In this document: one piece after another, positions 53,370 through 64,000 of the stretch
How positions within the stretch are numbered: the stretch's first letter is position 1
Layout: each line of letters starts with the position of its first letter
DNA from: Lobulomyces angularis
Lineage: Eukaryota; Chytridiomycota; Chytridiomycetes; Lobulomycetales; Lobulomycetaceae
Assembly (NCBI GenBank): GCA_027604685.1
Contig: JADHYX010000007.1
Span: forward strand, 39,658-103,657
DNA: 64,000 nucleotides
Direction: 5' to 3'
Program-made: the position numbers and the translations under genes
The notes under the pieces: generated by a model
The model's database searches: none
Seen by the model: the letters and a program-made list of their open reading frames with translations, nothing else
Told to the model about the DNA's origin: nothing

Positions 53370-55312
53370 TTACTGTTCCTCTTTATTATTATTAACATTC
53401 TTATTCAATACATCAGTGAAAACCTTTTCGGAGATTACACTAATGCTTGTTCCAATTTCGGTTTCAACATTTGAAACACTGTTAATACCCTCAGTTTCGT
53501 TGATGGGAAAGTTGGCATTCTCTGGTAAAAATGCTTCTAGAGATTCCTCCAATTGCGTCTTTTCCTGTTCGACTGTGGAAAGCGACAACGCTATTGCCAA
53601 TTCTAATTCATAGTCTTCTTGACTATTGCCGTTTTTATACTTATCGTTTCTAGATGGAAAGCTAGGTGACTGTTTTAATCCTTTGTTGCCAGTATCCTTC
53701 TCTTCTTCACAACGGTCATTATTAAAAACTTGAAAATTTGGTAAGCTTCCTTGCTTTTTCATTTTAGCTTGTTCCTTTTTTTTAGAACTGGATGCAATAC
53801 CTGGATAATTTAAATTGGTTGATGTCGCATTAGGTAAAGTAGTACTAACTGTTTCAGTTGGCACTGGTCCCAAAACAGAATCTAGCAACTCATCAACCTT
53901 CAAGTGTAAATTGTGATATAATCAAATTTATATTAAAAAAACAAAAACCTTCTTAAATTATTACCATTATGGTACCTTTGTCACCAACATTCTTAACTTC
54001 TTTAAAGAGATGGCCTAGGAAACCAGAGGTAGATTGAAATACTTGACTTGCCAGATCTCCGATTTGTATTGAAGGGGGATTATACTCTTGTACTTGGGGC
54101 TTTTGACTAAGTGGGCTATTTTGTTGCAATGGACTTACTTCAGAAATTTCAGGGGTATCGTTTCTACTAGTATTTATACTAATAGATGGTGCAACGTATC
54201 TAAAATAATTAAATAAAGTTTATAAAATTTTATTCATACCGTGATTTTTCTTCGCTTGATAAAGTAAGTGAAGTTGGGCTCATATTATAAATAAACGATA
54301 TAGCCCCCATCTGCAAGGTTTAGTGGATGATAAATTGAATACTCACCATATTTGTCATACAATATTGATTTATTCCTTTTTGCAGTTCCATTTGATTTCG
54401 AAATCTTAAAATGTATCTATGACATATAAATTAGAAACAATTTTTTAAGATTTCCAAACCTGATGTGTGATATCATTTTCGGAGGCTTACTTCTTAACAG
54501 TAACAGAACCAGCACTGGTAAAATTTGATCATTTCCCGCTTTATTATCTGAAGACTTATGAATTAAATCTATATAAAAACCTTAATGAAAACCCTTATAA
54601 CAAAGATTAAGGATATTACCTACTACTATTTGCATGGTGTTATTTAATATAGTCAACTTGTCTTTTGGTGCACGAAAATTACTTAGCCTTACCAATTCCG
54701 CCTCTGCAACTTCCAAATTAGTTTCAAACATTAAGTCTAAATGCCTTTATAAAGCTTAAAAATAATCAGTTGACCAATTTACCTTTCCTGAACCCAAGAA
54801 AATTGTGTTAATTTTTGATCAAAGTGCGCACACTTAATCAGTTTTTAAAAAAAAAGCAATTTTATTGGTTTGTAAATACCATTAATGGTTCTTCGGTCAT
54901 TGGCGCTAAAAAAAATTCTAAACTGAATAGTTAATTGTAAAAACTTACCACCGAAAACTAAATCGTGGAGCTTTGTAAGAACTAGCTTTTCCCAACCTTC
55001 AGTAATAACCATTAATCCTTCCTCATCATCGCATAGCTCCTTAAAAATGGGATTCTAGGGTATGTATAAAGAAACGGAGAAAATTATATTTTGAGATTTA
55101 TAATTACTTGAATTGTTTCATTAACAATTTTTTCCAAAAATAATGAAGTTAATCGTCTTTGCTTTGGTATAGGTTTTGGTTGAGCGAAGGATGCAGAAAT
55201 AAAACTAAATGAAATAAATTTGTGAAAGAAAAGAAATGTACTTTTTTAGTTGAATAGTTAAATCAACACATTCTGGCTTTTTTAGCAATTCTAAAAAGGG
55301 ACTATTTGACAT
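53370..55312 (-). CDS. VPS9-domain Rab5-type GEF with UIM
   Basis: Guanine exchange factor for Rab5-like GTPases on early endosomes. Start MSNSPFLELLKKPECVDLTI at 55312. The VPS9 region covers roughly residues 90-300: APKDKLTILNNTMQIVVDLI, DQILPVLVLLLLRSKPPKMI and SHIRFIKRFRNQMELQKGIN, then a helix with GAISFIYNMSPTSLTLSSEE. These correspond to the VPS9 pattern of 'K..KL..I.N.c..I', 'a.d.LPvl.yv.i.a.p', 'l.snl.yI..F' and 'fi..L...sL'. A disordered linker is followed by a ubiquitin-interacting motif (ELELAIALSLSTVEQ) near residue 450. Total about 550 residues. No FYVE, RIN or ankyrin domain is seen. Vps9p/RABGEF1-type with UIM in place of CUE. Its start codon lies only 71 nt from that of PTH2. 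Confidence 0.8.
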
Positions 55313-55383
55313 CAATTATTATTCTAAATATTTAAAAAACAGTAATTTTTTTTGGTTTTATAATTACAATTTTTTTTTAAAGA
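55313..55383. promoter_or_regulatory. 71-nt divergent promoter VPS9/PTH2
   Basis: Only 71 nt separate the two opposing ATGs. It is A/T-rich, including a T-run. It must contain both 5' UTRs and promoters unless transcription starts inside the neighbour. Confidence 0.5.
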
Positions 55384-56304
55384 ATGGTATTTTTTTTGAA
55401 ATCCCAAACAATTACTATTAAAGATTATGAATTGGTACTTGTGGTAGTGGTGATATTTGCCTTAGGACTGATATTTGGGTATGCCGTAAATTCGTTGCTT
55501 TATGTTGATCCTGCAGAAGTGTTAAAGTTTGCAGAAAGAAGAAAGCAAGGATTATCCAAAAAATTTGATGATCCTCCTAATCCTGATTCTAAAATTAGCG
55601 ATGAAACCAAATTATTTAAATCAGACAATTTAAAAATGGTTTTGGTGGTAAGGAGTGACTTGGGAATGACGAAAGGTAATTATTAAAAAGACAGAGCCTT
55701 TTTCTAATATTTATTAAAGGAAAAATTGCTGCTCAGGTATAATTTAAAAGTTGCAAATTTGAAATGTATATTTTTTTATTTCTTTTAGTGCTGGTAATAA
55801 TTTTTTTTATTTTTTTTAAAATTACATTATTTCCTGCATTAAAATTTAGTCACGCTGCAGTTGGTAAGGAACGGTTTATTTATAAGCTGAATTTTTTTAT
55901 TACTTTTAGCTGTGGTGGAGAATTTAATAAAACAAAATAGTGAGGTGATATGATTTTTTTTCAAACGATTTAACTCATAAATAAGAAGGCTTTATCACGT
56001 TGGAGTAGAAATGGTGCAACGAAAGTTGCATTGAGGCTGGAACCTTCTAGTGAGAGCGAATTGTAAAATTTTTTATGTCAGTAATTAAAAGTTTGTTAGG
56101 TTGTCGATTTACAACAAAGCTCGTAGCAGTGGAATTCCTACTCAATACATTTGCGATGCAGGAAGGACTCAGATTGCAGCAGGTTCCATGACCGTTTGTG
56201 CACTTGGTCCAGGTATTTCCTTCTTCTCAATAATTGCGAATTATAAATTTTTAGCATCCGCTTCCATGATTGATGAAATAACAGGACATTTAAAACTCTT
56301 ATAA
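55384..56304 (+). CDS. PTH2: Peptidyl-tRNA hydrolase 2 (PTH2/Bit1), membrane-anchored
   Basis: Hydrolyses peptidyl-tRNAs released by stalled ribosomes. Start MVFFLKSQTITIKDYE at 55384 leads straight into a single hydrophobic segment (VLVVVVIFALGLIFGYAVNS), an N-terminal anchor as in animal PTRH2, likely to the outer mitochondrial membrane. The catalytic domain follows: MVLVVRSDLGMTKGKIAAQC, SHAAVAVVENL, GATKVALRLEPSSESELLSI and SSGIPTQYICDAGRTQIAAG, then SMTVCALGPASASMID and the end TGHLKLL at 56304. Key Lys, Gln, Cys and His residues of the MGKGKxAAQCSHA block are kept. About 205 residues, interrupted by several 40-60-nt introns. Confidence 0.94.
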
Positions 56305-56690
56305 AAATTAAGATTGATAGTTTGGATAATGCAATTAGTAAATACAAGTCTTTGAATAGATAATATACATTAATAAATGGCTTGAAAAAAATAAAAATAA
56401 TTGAATTGTATAAGGATTTTTAATATATGATATGCAGGCTAAAATACGAAATTGAAGGTGTTGAAATCATGTGATTTTTGACCAACACAAAATGTTGATT
56501 TAAATTTTAAATTTTATTTCTTGTTAAATTTCCAATTTAAAATTTATCTACATCTTTTATTTACACATCTATATTAGAACAATCTAACATAGCAAAGGGT
56601 GGTCTGTTCCCAATAGTTTATTCCATTTTATTTATTCCACATATAGATTAAGGTCTTGAGAATGAAATTCGTGCTTAACTAGATTTAAAT
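56305..56690. other. Convergent spacer PTH2/BRD7-9
   Basis: 386 nt between two 3' ends, A/T-rich. No gene or structure seen. Confidence 0.5.
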
Positions 56691-58570
56691 TTAATTTACT
56701 TGAGGAAATTTAACTCCATAGTCATCTACCGATGGTTTATTTGCAGCACCGATAACGAAATCTTCTTTTGGCCCCTTTGAAATTAAAAACAACAACCTTT
56801 GTCTCAATTGTTCTCCCAGTTTTTTTTCATCTAATTTCATTGTGTCTTCATTAACTCCAATCCCAGAAATGTTTAATTTTTTCATGTAAAACAATTTCAA
56901 TTCCTCCAAATTTTTGTTTAAAATATCAGAAAAAGTGGATTGATGCAAATTGTTTACAAATGTTGGGTCAGACGCCAATTTGTTTTGATTTTCATATTCC
57001 TTTTGCTGTTGAATGAGCATAGTTATATCGATGACTTCTCTCCTCCAAACTGCAAAATATTAAAAACAATCATTTTACATTTTTAAATACTTACGGTTTA
57101 ATTCAGACTCTTCAATCAAATTTTGAACATCATTTTCACTAGCCATCAAAAGTTGCTTTAGATCCAACTTTCCCCAATGCATAGTTTCAATCAGATTATC
57201 ATCCGATTTTTTTAAATCACCGTCAGTTCCTTTTTCTTGTATCCTATTCCTAACAATTTCCGCAAATTCTCCTGCTCCATTGTTCAATTTTTTGATGTAA
57301 GATTGCACAAAGTCTTTTAGTGTTTTATCACAACTTTTCACAAATCGCTCCTTCATTCAAATCAGAAAAGAATATTAAATATAGAAATTTACCAACGAAT
57401 TTAGATAAGCTTCACCATAACTATCTCCCGCAACGTAATACTGAGTAGGATGCACTAAAACAGGTGTCTGCGGCAGACTACATGGGAATGGACCTAAAAT
57501 CCTATAAGCTTAAAATTATATTTACGATACCTGCTGCTCCCCAGCTAACGTTCATATGTCGAGGATCTATTACTTGAGCCAGCTGATAATAGTTAACTGA
57601 ATTTTTATTTAAAAACCCTTGATGAAGAGAACTAAATCTTGTAAAGCGAAATGGCTCTTGAATATCAGCTAATGCGGAGCTTTTAGATTATTTATTAACC
57701 AAAAAATTTATTTTTACGTTTATATATGTGTGAACCATCCGGTAACAAGTTTTCCGCCATAAGTTCCTCAATATACTTCCTTTGGTTCGTTTTTTTATAT
57801 TTTCTTTTTTCTAATTTCATAAAGCAGCATGATTAATTAACGATTGTAAATTCAATTATTTTGGTTATTTACGAGGCAATGCTTCATATTTTTCGATTTG
57901 CGATTTCTCCTCTGCGGGATTGTTGATACCCAAAACATTACCTTTCTCTTTAGTTATTATTCTTTCACCGTAGGTTGAAAGTTTGACGGCGGTTTTATAA
58001 TAAAAACTACTTGGTGCGTTATATGTTTTACAATTAGATATGACTAATTTGAAATCGTTCTTCAAAAAAAATTTAAACAAGTTAAAAAATATGAATGAAA
58101 GATATATAAAGGAAATATCAGCAGTATGGATAAATTAACTTACATGAAATTCGAAGTATTCCTTGTATTCGTCATTTTCAATTTTTTTTTGCATTGTACC
58201 AAAATCCATAGGATGTTTTATAAGATCTTTATAGTCTGGTACAGCTTCTAAGTCAACTACAAAAAAATTATAAAAGTGAAAAAATTGCCAGAAACCAATT
58301 AAATTTACCTGGTTCTAAAAAAATAGAGTAATTATCTCTTTCTTTTAACATATTAATTATTTTTAATAAAACTTCATTTAGAGGAATTTTTTTTTTTTTG
58401 TTAGATTCAGCTAAATTTAAGTTTCTTTGCCTAAGTGATCTAAAATGGCCCAAAGTTGCTAATGGCGAGTTTTCTCCAGATCCAACATTAATACTTTGGT
58501 GCTCTGGAGTAGTTGCCACTGATGCGGGTTGTTGATCTCCAAACATTTTGTTGCTTTGCTCTTGCGACAT
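56691..58570 (-). CDS. BRD9: BRD7/BRD9-type bromodomain protein
   Basis: Bromodomain proteins of the BRD7/9 family read acetylated histones within SWI/SNF complexes. Start MSQEQSNKMFGDQQPASVAT at 58570. The bromodomain (about residues 60-170) has NEVLLKIINMLKERDNYSIF, then VDLEAVPDYKDLIKHPMDFG, TMQKKIENDEY, FHNDFKLVISNCKTYNAPSS and FYYKTAVKLSTYGERI; the acetyl-lysine-binding Asn is in TYNAP. The following segments match the DUF3512-like tail of BRD7/9: FRFTRFSSLHQGFLNKNSVN, then YVAGDSYGEAYLNSLERFV and a long helical C-terminus ending YGVKFPQVN at 56691. About 500 residues in eight or so exons. A SAGA-type bromodomain protein is the main alternative. Confidence 0.8.
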
Positions 58571-58745
58571 TGATTTTATGCTATGATGAAAATGAAGTAG
58601 ACTTTTAAATACTCGAGATCACCCACGGATCAATTAATTCTATTAAGAAGAACTGTGAACACAAAAAAAAAAAACAAAACTTTGGATTTGACAGGCTGGA
58701 ATTTTCTAGATTTTCGGTGTTTAAAATTACAAATAATAAACCAAA
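58571..58745. promoter_or_regulatory. Short divergent promoter BRD7-9/unknown gene
   Basis: 175 nt separate the two opposing ATGs, with a run of A residues near 58.66 kb. No specific site seen. Confidence 0.45.
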
Positions 58746-59905
58746 ATGGCATACAACGAGCAGTCTGTAAGTCAAGAGCGCAAACAAGATAATCTGAAGA
58801 GAGCTTCGTTATCTTATTCGCAGCTATCGATTTCTGGTACATCAAGTGTTTTTAATCTTTAATTTCTTACTTTTTCAGAATTCGTTGATGACACCACACT
58901 GGACTCTAATTCAGGCAATATTGGAGGTAAACCGTGTATTCTTTCCTTTCTTATTATTTTGTCTAGTTGTCGAACTCATGATTATTCATGCCGGTGATAA
59001 GTGCATTTTTAGTAAAAGTAAATGGATTTTAGCTATGGTGAGCTTTAGAAATTTTAAATCGGCATTTAGAAATTACTTTAGGGAATGTGCATGGCAGCAA
59101 ATAAGCATTTAAATTTATTGCAAAATAATTTAAAAAGTGAAGAACTAAGCATTGTTTTAGAAACAGAAAGCGGTGATGATGTGGATTTAATTAGAGATAT
59201 GAAACAATTTGGTATAAACATGATATTGTTTATTTGGCTTAATTTAGTATTAGATCCTTCTATAAATTCTATTGAAAAGTCTCTGTATTTGCAGGTATCC
59301 ATATTTACACGGTTGTTAATAAAGTATAATCTGATTGATGGTAACTATTTTTAATTGTAATATAATCAATAAAACTAGTAGATGTACTCAACTATCTTGA
59401 CCCAAACTCAAAAAACAAGCAGAAGTATCTATTGAAAAGTACGCAGATTAATTGGAAATTAGTTTCGTTTACCAAAATACGGAAAATTTTAGTAAAATTA
59501 CTTACCTCCAAAAATTGGATTTTATCAATTAAATCACAGCAATATTTAGCAAAAACCAAGGTACTCAAATTAAGACCTGATACTGATACAAATTATATGC
59601 TAATGCAGAAAGATAATAAGAAATTTCAATATAAAAGTACACTTAGTGATGAAAACTTTTTTAAAACTGAAGAAACGAGTGTATTAATTAACAACAAATT
59701 AGGAAAGGAGGGTCCCCTCACTATCATTAATAAGGACCAGAATTATCAAAATAATGATTTGAGAAACAATTTAACGTTAAATACAAATAACTTTATGGAT
59801 TTCAAAAAAAATAAAGCTACTTTGAAAGCTAATGAAAATGCAAAACTCTTAGACGAAGCTGTTACTCCGTTATCCCATGAAGGCCTTGGGATTAGAATGA
59901 AATAA
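58746..59905 (+). CDS. Conserved-looking spliced protein of unknown function
   Basis: I do not recognise this gene. Start MAYNEQSVSQERKQDNL at 58746. Four short introns can be modelled with consistent phase, joining EFVDDTTLDSNSGNIGV, ELMIIHAGDKCIFSKSKWIL, GMCMAANKHLNLLQNNLKSE and INMILFIWLNLVLD. The last donor lies after LLIKYNLID, with a 44-nt intron. The final exon reads VDVLNYLDPNSKNKQKYLLK, INWKLVSFTKIRKILVKLL, and a polar Lys/Asn-rich tail ending LSHEGLGIRMK at 59905. About 340 residues. The middle is alpha-helical and partly hydrophobic but has no clear membrane span, and there is no signal peptide. It may be an adaptor or scaffold. Confidence 0.6.
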
Positions 59906-60056
59906 ATTCGATTTCAATTATTAATATTTTTATTTTTATATTAACAATTTGGTTTAGTTTATTAATTTTATATGCTTACAAATCTAAAATATTATTAGAC
60001 GCTATACTCAATAAATGTAGATTATACCGCATTTATTTGGTTCTTTTACTTCTTAA

Positions 60057-60329
60057 TTATACGATTGCGCTCATCATGCAATACCTTACAAACTCATCAA
60101 GGTTGTCACTTTTAGTAACGATTTGGTTACTTTTCATAAAAGTGGTTATACTGTAAACTAGCTTTTGTTGACTTTTTTGGAAGGATTCTCGCCTACCTAT
60201 TACAATAAAAAGTTACAGAATGAGTAGTTTAATAAAAGCAGTTTCCTTTTTATTATTTTTTTAACTGATGGTAGTGACATCTGGATGAATGATTTTTTCA
60301 ACAATATAACCTTCCTTGTTAAATTTCAT
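60057..60329 (-). CDS. Putative small two-exon protein, 67 residues
   Basis: Too short for a simple ORF scan. Exon 1 (60329-60266) starts with ATG and reads KFNKEGYIVEKIIHPDVTTI. A 69-nt intron (60265-60197, GTTAAA...AATAG, with a CTGTAAC branch-like word) joins in phase. Exon 2 (60196-60057) reads RRESFQKSQQKLVYSITTFM, then KSDNLDEFVRYCMMSAIV, stop. Both frames are otherwise open and uninterrupted in an A/T-rich spacer, which is unlikely for random sequence but not decisive. It is convergent with the unknown gene at 58746-59905. No family recognised. Confidence 0.4.
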
Positions 60330-60541
60330 ATAAAGTTTTCAATGTGATGGTTAAACTTTAGTGTCTGGTAATAGTACAAGTTTAGAAATTAAATACTTTA
60401 AAGAATATACATTGCATATAGCTCGTACAACTTAAAAACATGGAACCAAACTTTTATGGTTGATTCTACATTAATCTATAAAGCTATTTTCAATATTAAA
60501 AAGTAGTATTTTTCCAATAAGTTTCATATATGCACTTCATA

Positions 60542-60698
60542 TTACCTTGAATCAGAAGTATTGATAACACTTTCTAATTTGAACTTTTTAGAAATGAAAC
60601 CTTTTTGGACAAGAGGTTTTATATAGTCAAATTCTTCCACACTGTTCATTTCATGGTATTTATTCAGGGAAATTTCAATGATCAAAATGGGTAAAAAT
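60542..60698 (-). CDS. Possible additional coding exon
   Basis: An acceptor-like CTTTTTATAG is followed by an open frame reading FLPILIIEISLNKYHEMNSV, then EEFDYIKPLVQKGFISKK and LESVINTSDSR, and a stop at 60542 that overlaps a good donor (CAAG|GTAATA). A candidate start at 60883 (MDSEFK) joins in phase through a long intron of about 170 nt, but that start is only 24 nt from the RICTOR ATG. I could not connect it to the small gene at 60057-60329. It could be an internal exon of an unseen gene, or chance. Confidence 0.22.
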
Positions 60699-60906
60699 CT
60701 ATAAAAAGATTAGAAATTAATTAAAATTGTTAGGTCAAATAAATTAAGAAACATAAAAAAAAATTTTTTAAAGCAAACTAAAAACAACAACATATACCAA
60801 TTCTAAAATTGAAAAAAAAATCAGTTTGAAATATCATCAACGATTTCTTTAATATTTGTTTATAACTTAAACTCTGAATCCATTCTTTTAATATCCTGTT
60901 GTTGCG

Positions 60907-63900
60907 ATGGAGCAGAAGCAGATACAAAATCAACTTTTAATCGAAAATAAAATAAAAGAAGGTAAAAAGTAAATTTTGTTGAGATGTTATTTTTTTTAAA
61001 TATTCATATATCGTAGGTGCTGAATTAATGTTGGAAGCACTACAAAATAATCAGAGAGGGGATACAATAAATCGAATAAAAGTGGAAACTCAGTTAGCCG
61101 AATCAGTAAAGAAAATTGCTGCTTTGACTAAGCAGCTTCTTCACTTTCAGCAAGAAAATCTTCAAAATGCTCAATCAAGTAATTTCATTTAATGATTACT
61201 AATTTTTTTTGTCTAATTACGTTGTATCTTGGTAGATCCTGGCTCCCCAGGTCACCTTAGAAGATCAAATAGTGGGAACCACTCTAGAGAACATACTGGT
61301 GGATTATCGAAAAAGACAGAAAATGAAAGTAGCAACAACAAAAATATTACCAGCACATTTACTGAACTTATTCAAAAAATAAAAAACGTATGTTTGTAAG
61401 AAATAATTAATTTCCAACTTACGGACATAATTTTAGCCAATGGAAGATCCTAAAACTAGACTACATATAATGACTACGCTTTTGAAAATAATTAAATCTA
61501 TTGGTGATGTGGAAATTCATATACCGATACAAACCATTATAAAGAGTGTTAGAACCTGTTTAGTACACGATTTAAAAGAAATGCGTGCTAATGCATTTAG
61601 ATTTTTACGTCACATCGTAACTACAGAAAGAATTATTAAAATTATGTTCAAAGAGTGTAATATCGAAATACTAATTGTTAGGTAATGAATTTTATTTTTT
61701 TAATTTGTGTTTTAACGAATAAACAGAACATTAACTCGAAATGAGCGGTATGACATAGAACGAGAACAAGCTATACGACTAATTAGAGCTTGTATTGATG
61801 TAAGCGGGGGAGGGAAGTTGATACCGCAAAGTGTTGTTAGAGTTCTGATATCTATAGCGGAGCAGCCAGACGAAAAGTGGAAACCAATTTGTATTGAAAC
61901 GTTATGTGAATTGGCTGTTCAAAATACAGAAATAGTTGCATTTTGCGGTGGTTTTAAGATTTTGATTAATTCGTTGATTGATGGACCACGAGAACTTTGT
62001 GACTCCATTATATTAGCCGTTTTATTTATACTTGACAATGAAGATACTAGATGCTATTTTCGACCTTCCATTGAATTAGAAATCATTATAACCTGTTTTA
62101 CTGATTCATATAACTACACTCCGGGCCATGAAGATCGCTTAGTAGCTTGCTCAAGGGCAATAGTAGCACTTTTAAAATCTTGGATTGGTAAAACTTTTTT
62201 ACTGTTGCCTTTAAATAAAATTCTTTCAAGGCATAATATACCTTTGCTACGATAACAAACGTGCTTTAAAATCCTTAGTTGAATCATTAAAGCTTCCACA
62301 TGAAGAAACAAGGGTTGACAAGAATTTTTAAATTTTGCTCTTCTAATTTCAATTATTTTTTATAGAAAATTTTAATTGAAATGTTTTTTGAAATATTTTT
62401 GATTGAAATGCCGAAATGGTATCCTGAATACATTTCTTCTCGGTATCGTAGTGGACAGTATCACGCCACTTCCGAAGAGCTTAGTGGATCTGGTTACCAA
62501 CATTTGGTTAACTTATACCCAGGAATTAAAAGGATGAATTTAATTAACCAATACCAAAGCATTCTTCTTGCTACTTTTATTGATGTTGGATTAGTGGAGG
62601 TTTTTTTATTAATGTATTTAGGAACTCACCAATAAACTAAAAAATGATTTTTAGGCACTAATTGACATTATTCAAGATGGTAGCAAGTATTTAGTCACAA
62701 GAGCAACTATTTTAGTAGGCGAATTAAGGGAGTTAAGCAACGAGCTGTTGCCTCAGAATTTTAATGTTAGAATAAATGTATGTTTTTTCTCAAAAAATAT
62801 AGGCATTAACAAATTTCATAATATTCTTTAGTCATTACCAACACTTTTTCAAGTCGCAGCAAATTTTAATGATGAATCGAAGAGGCATAGTGCAACATTA
62901 GCATTAACGAGAATTGATAGCTTGCAAAATAATAAAGAAAAATTTCTGCTGCAATCTATGGATGATAATGTAGCAAAACGGTGGTTAGCCAAGTCTATGG
63001 GTATTATATTTCGCTTCTGCAATATATTTGTATGGTAACATTAACTTTTAGGCTTAAAGTATGGAAGCAAACCTCCAAAGCCTGCTAAAAGACAAGCTGA
63101 AGATGTATATTAATCTTTAACTAATTCCTATACTGATAAAATTTAGGTGAAATTAAGAATTGGTGTGCAAATTGATGATGTACATTTCAAAAATTTGTTA
63201 AGTGAAGTTGAGGTAAAATTCAAAACACTATTGAGATGCGATATTAATATTAATATTTGGTATTTAATAGGCACCAAGCATTAAAGAATATTCAAAATGG
63301 AATTGGGATGGGATTATCGAATTAATTGAAGGGCCACTGCAAAATCCTAAAAGATTGGATGAAGCTATAAAAAATTCAAAGTTGTTAAGGAGACTACTTC
63401 ACTTTTATCGGCCTTCTAATCACCAATTTTCTGACATAAAAAAAGGCAGTGTAATTAAAACTATATTTAAATTCCTTAGATTTTTTTTTAGGGAAGTTTA
63501 AAATATGTTAAAGTTGGATGTGAATTATTTAAAACTCTTTTAATGAACATTGATGGAATGAGGTTTTTAGTTGAAAGTAAACTTCTTCAGGAATTAGTGG
63601 ATTGCTTATCTCAGATAGATCCAGTAGTTATTATTTTTTGAGATCTTTATTTTTTATCAAATATAAAATAGAATGCAGAACATACTGATACTGTTTTTTC
63701 CAAAGAAAAAATGTCTAGAACCTTGACTTCTGAATACTTTACCCTTTTAGGTTTTTTACAAAAAATTCATAGTTTCTAAAACCTTTCCTTTTGTTAGGTA
63801 TTTTGACAAAACTTCCAGAAGGGCAAAAAATCTTAGAACGGTGTAGAGTGTTTACTACTTTTTACTATATTGGGGAATTGAAGAATAGAGATGACGTCAT

Positions 63901-63925
63901 TAAAATTACTCATCATATAAGATAG
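60907..63925 (+). CDS. RICTOR: TORC2 subunit RICTOR (AVO3), N-terminal half
   Basis: RICTOR is the defining scaffold of TOR complex 2, which controls AGC kinases, actin and membrane stress. Start MEQKQIQNQLLIENKIKE at 60907, continuing GAELMLEALQNN, an HR1-like helix pair (as in fungal Ste16). A disordered Ser/Asn stretch leads to the RICTOR_N armadillo region: FRFLRHIVTTERIIKIMF, TLTRNERYDIEREQAIRLIR, WKPICIETLCELAVQNTEIV. RICTOR_M follows: IKEYSKWNWDGIIELIEGPL, NPKRLDEAIKNSKLLRRLLH, FYRPSNHQFSDIKK, SLKYVKVGCELFKTLLMNID, GMRFLVESKLLQELVDCLSQ and YIGELKNRDDVIK. About 750 residues are visible. An in-frame TAG at 63923 precedes where the family normally continues; the true 3' end must lie beyond an intron or outside the window. 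Confidence 0.88.
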
Positions 63926-64000
63926 CATTCGTTACAAATTGTAATCCATACTAGTCAACATAATTTTAATGACTTAATATCTATTATTCATTTCCACAAT

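Larger units (their letters stand above)
59906..60906. other. Spacer between unknown gene and RICTOR
   Basis: About 1 kb; apart from the small two-exon candidate and the possible exon listed separately, it shows A/T-rich sequence with no recognisable gene. Confidence 0.4.

Noticed and set aside
53416..53613. 65-codon plus ORF
   Set aside because: Antisense to the UIM-containing exon of the VPS9 gene, which has recognisable motifs.

Overview
This is a strongly A+T-rich eukaryotic nuclear window. Genes are split by many very short GT-AG introns, mostly about 40-60 nt, often with a TACTAA/CTAAC-like branch motif. Long A and T runs fill introns and gene ends. There are 22 recognisable protein genes, one likely small extra gene, and two identical tRNA-Asp genes. 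Fungal-type housekeeping genes (Kap123/IPO4, Mtr4, Rsm25/mS23) sit beside genes for centrioles and motile flagella (POC1, IQUB). This points to a flagellated, zoospore-forming opisthokont, most likely an early-diverging fungal lineage of the Rozella/aphelid/chytrid kind. The species cannot be fixed from sequence alone. A 10-N gap shows this is a scaffolded draft assembly.

Layout: MED12 (-, runs off the left edge), PI31 (+), Kap123/IPO4 importin (-), MINPP1-like phosphatase (-), Mtr4 helicase (+), condensation-fold acyltransferase (-), RBM5/10-like splicing factor (+), large REJ/GPS one-pass membrane receptor (-), RasGEF (+), POC1 (-), IQUB (-), PP2A B/PR55 subunit (+), COQ5 (+), vezatin-like (-), mitochondrial mS23 (-). 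Next is an island at about 45.1-47.6 kb with two identical tRNA-Asp genes, degenerate repeats and a broken TnpB/Fanzor-like gene. Then DDX41 (-), a SAP/F-box/Cys-rich protein (+), a VPS9-UIM Rab GEF (-), PTH2 (+), BRD7/9 bromodomain protein (-), an unknown gene (+), a small spliced ORF (-) and RICTOR (+, runs to the right edge).

The genes form no operon-like pathway. Strands alternate almost gene by gene, giving many tail-to-tail pairs and compact divergent promoters, some very short (71 nt between the VPS9 and PTH2 start codons). Themes are RNA processing (MTR4, RBM5, DDX41), transcription and chromatin (MED12, BRD7/9), signalling (RasGEF, TORC2 RICTOR, PP2A), trafficking (Kap123, VPS9) and flagellum/centriole (POC1, IQUB).

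The best candidates for something new are the SAP-F-box-Cys-rich fusion, the REJ/GPS receptor with only one membrane span, the IQUB with no visible ubiquitin-like domain, and the decayed TnpB/Fanzor-like element between duplicated tRNA genes. All calls come from translating by eye and recalling family motifs; no search was run, and exon ends are approximate unless stated.
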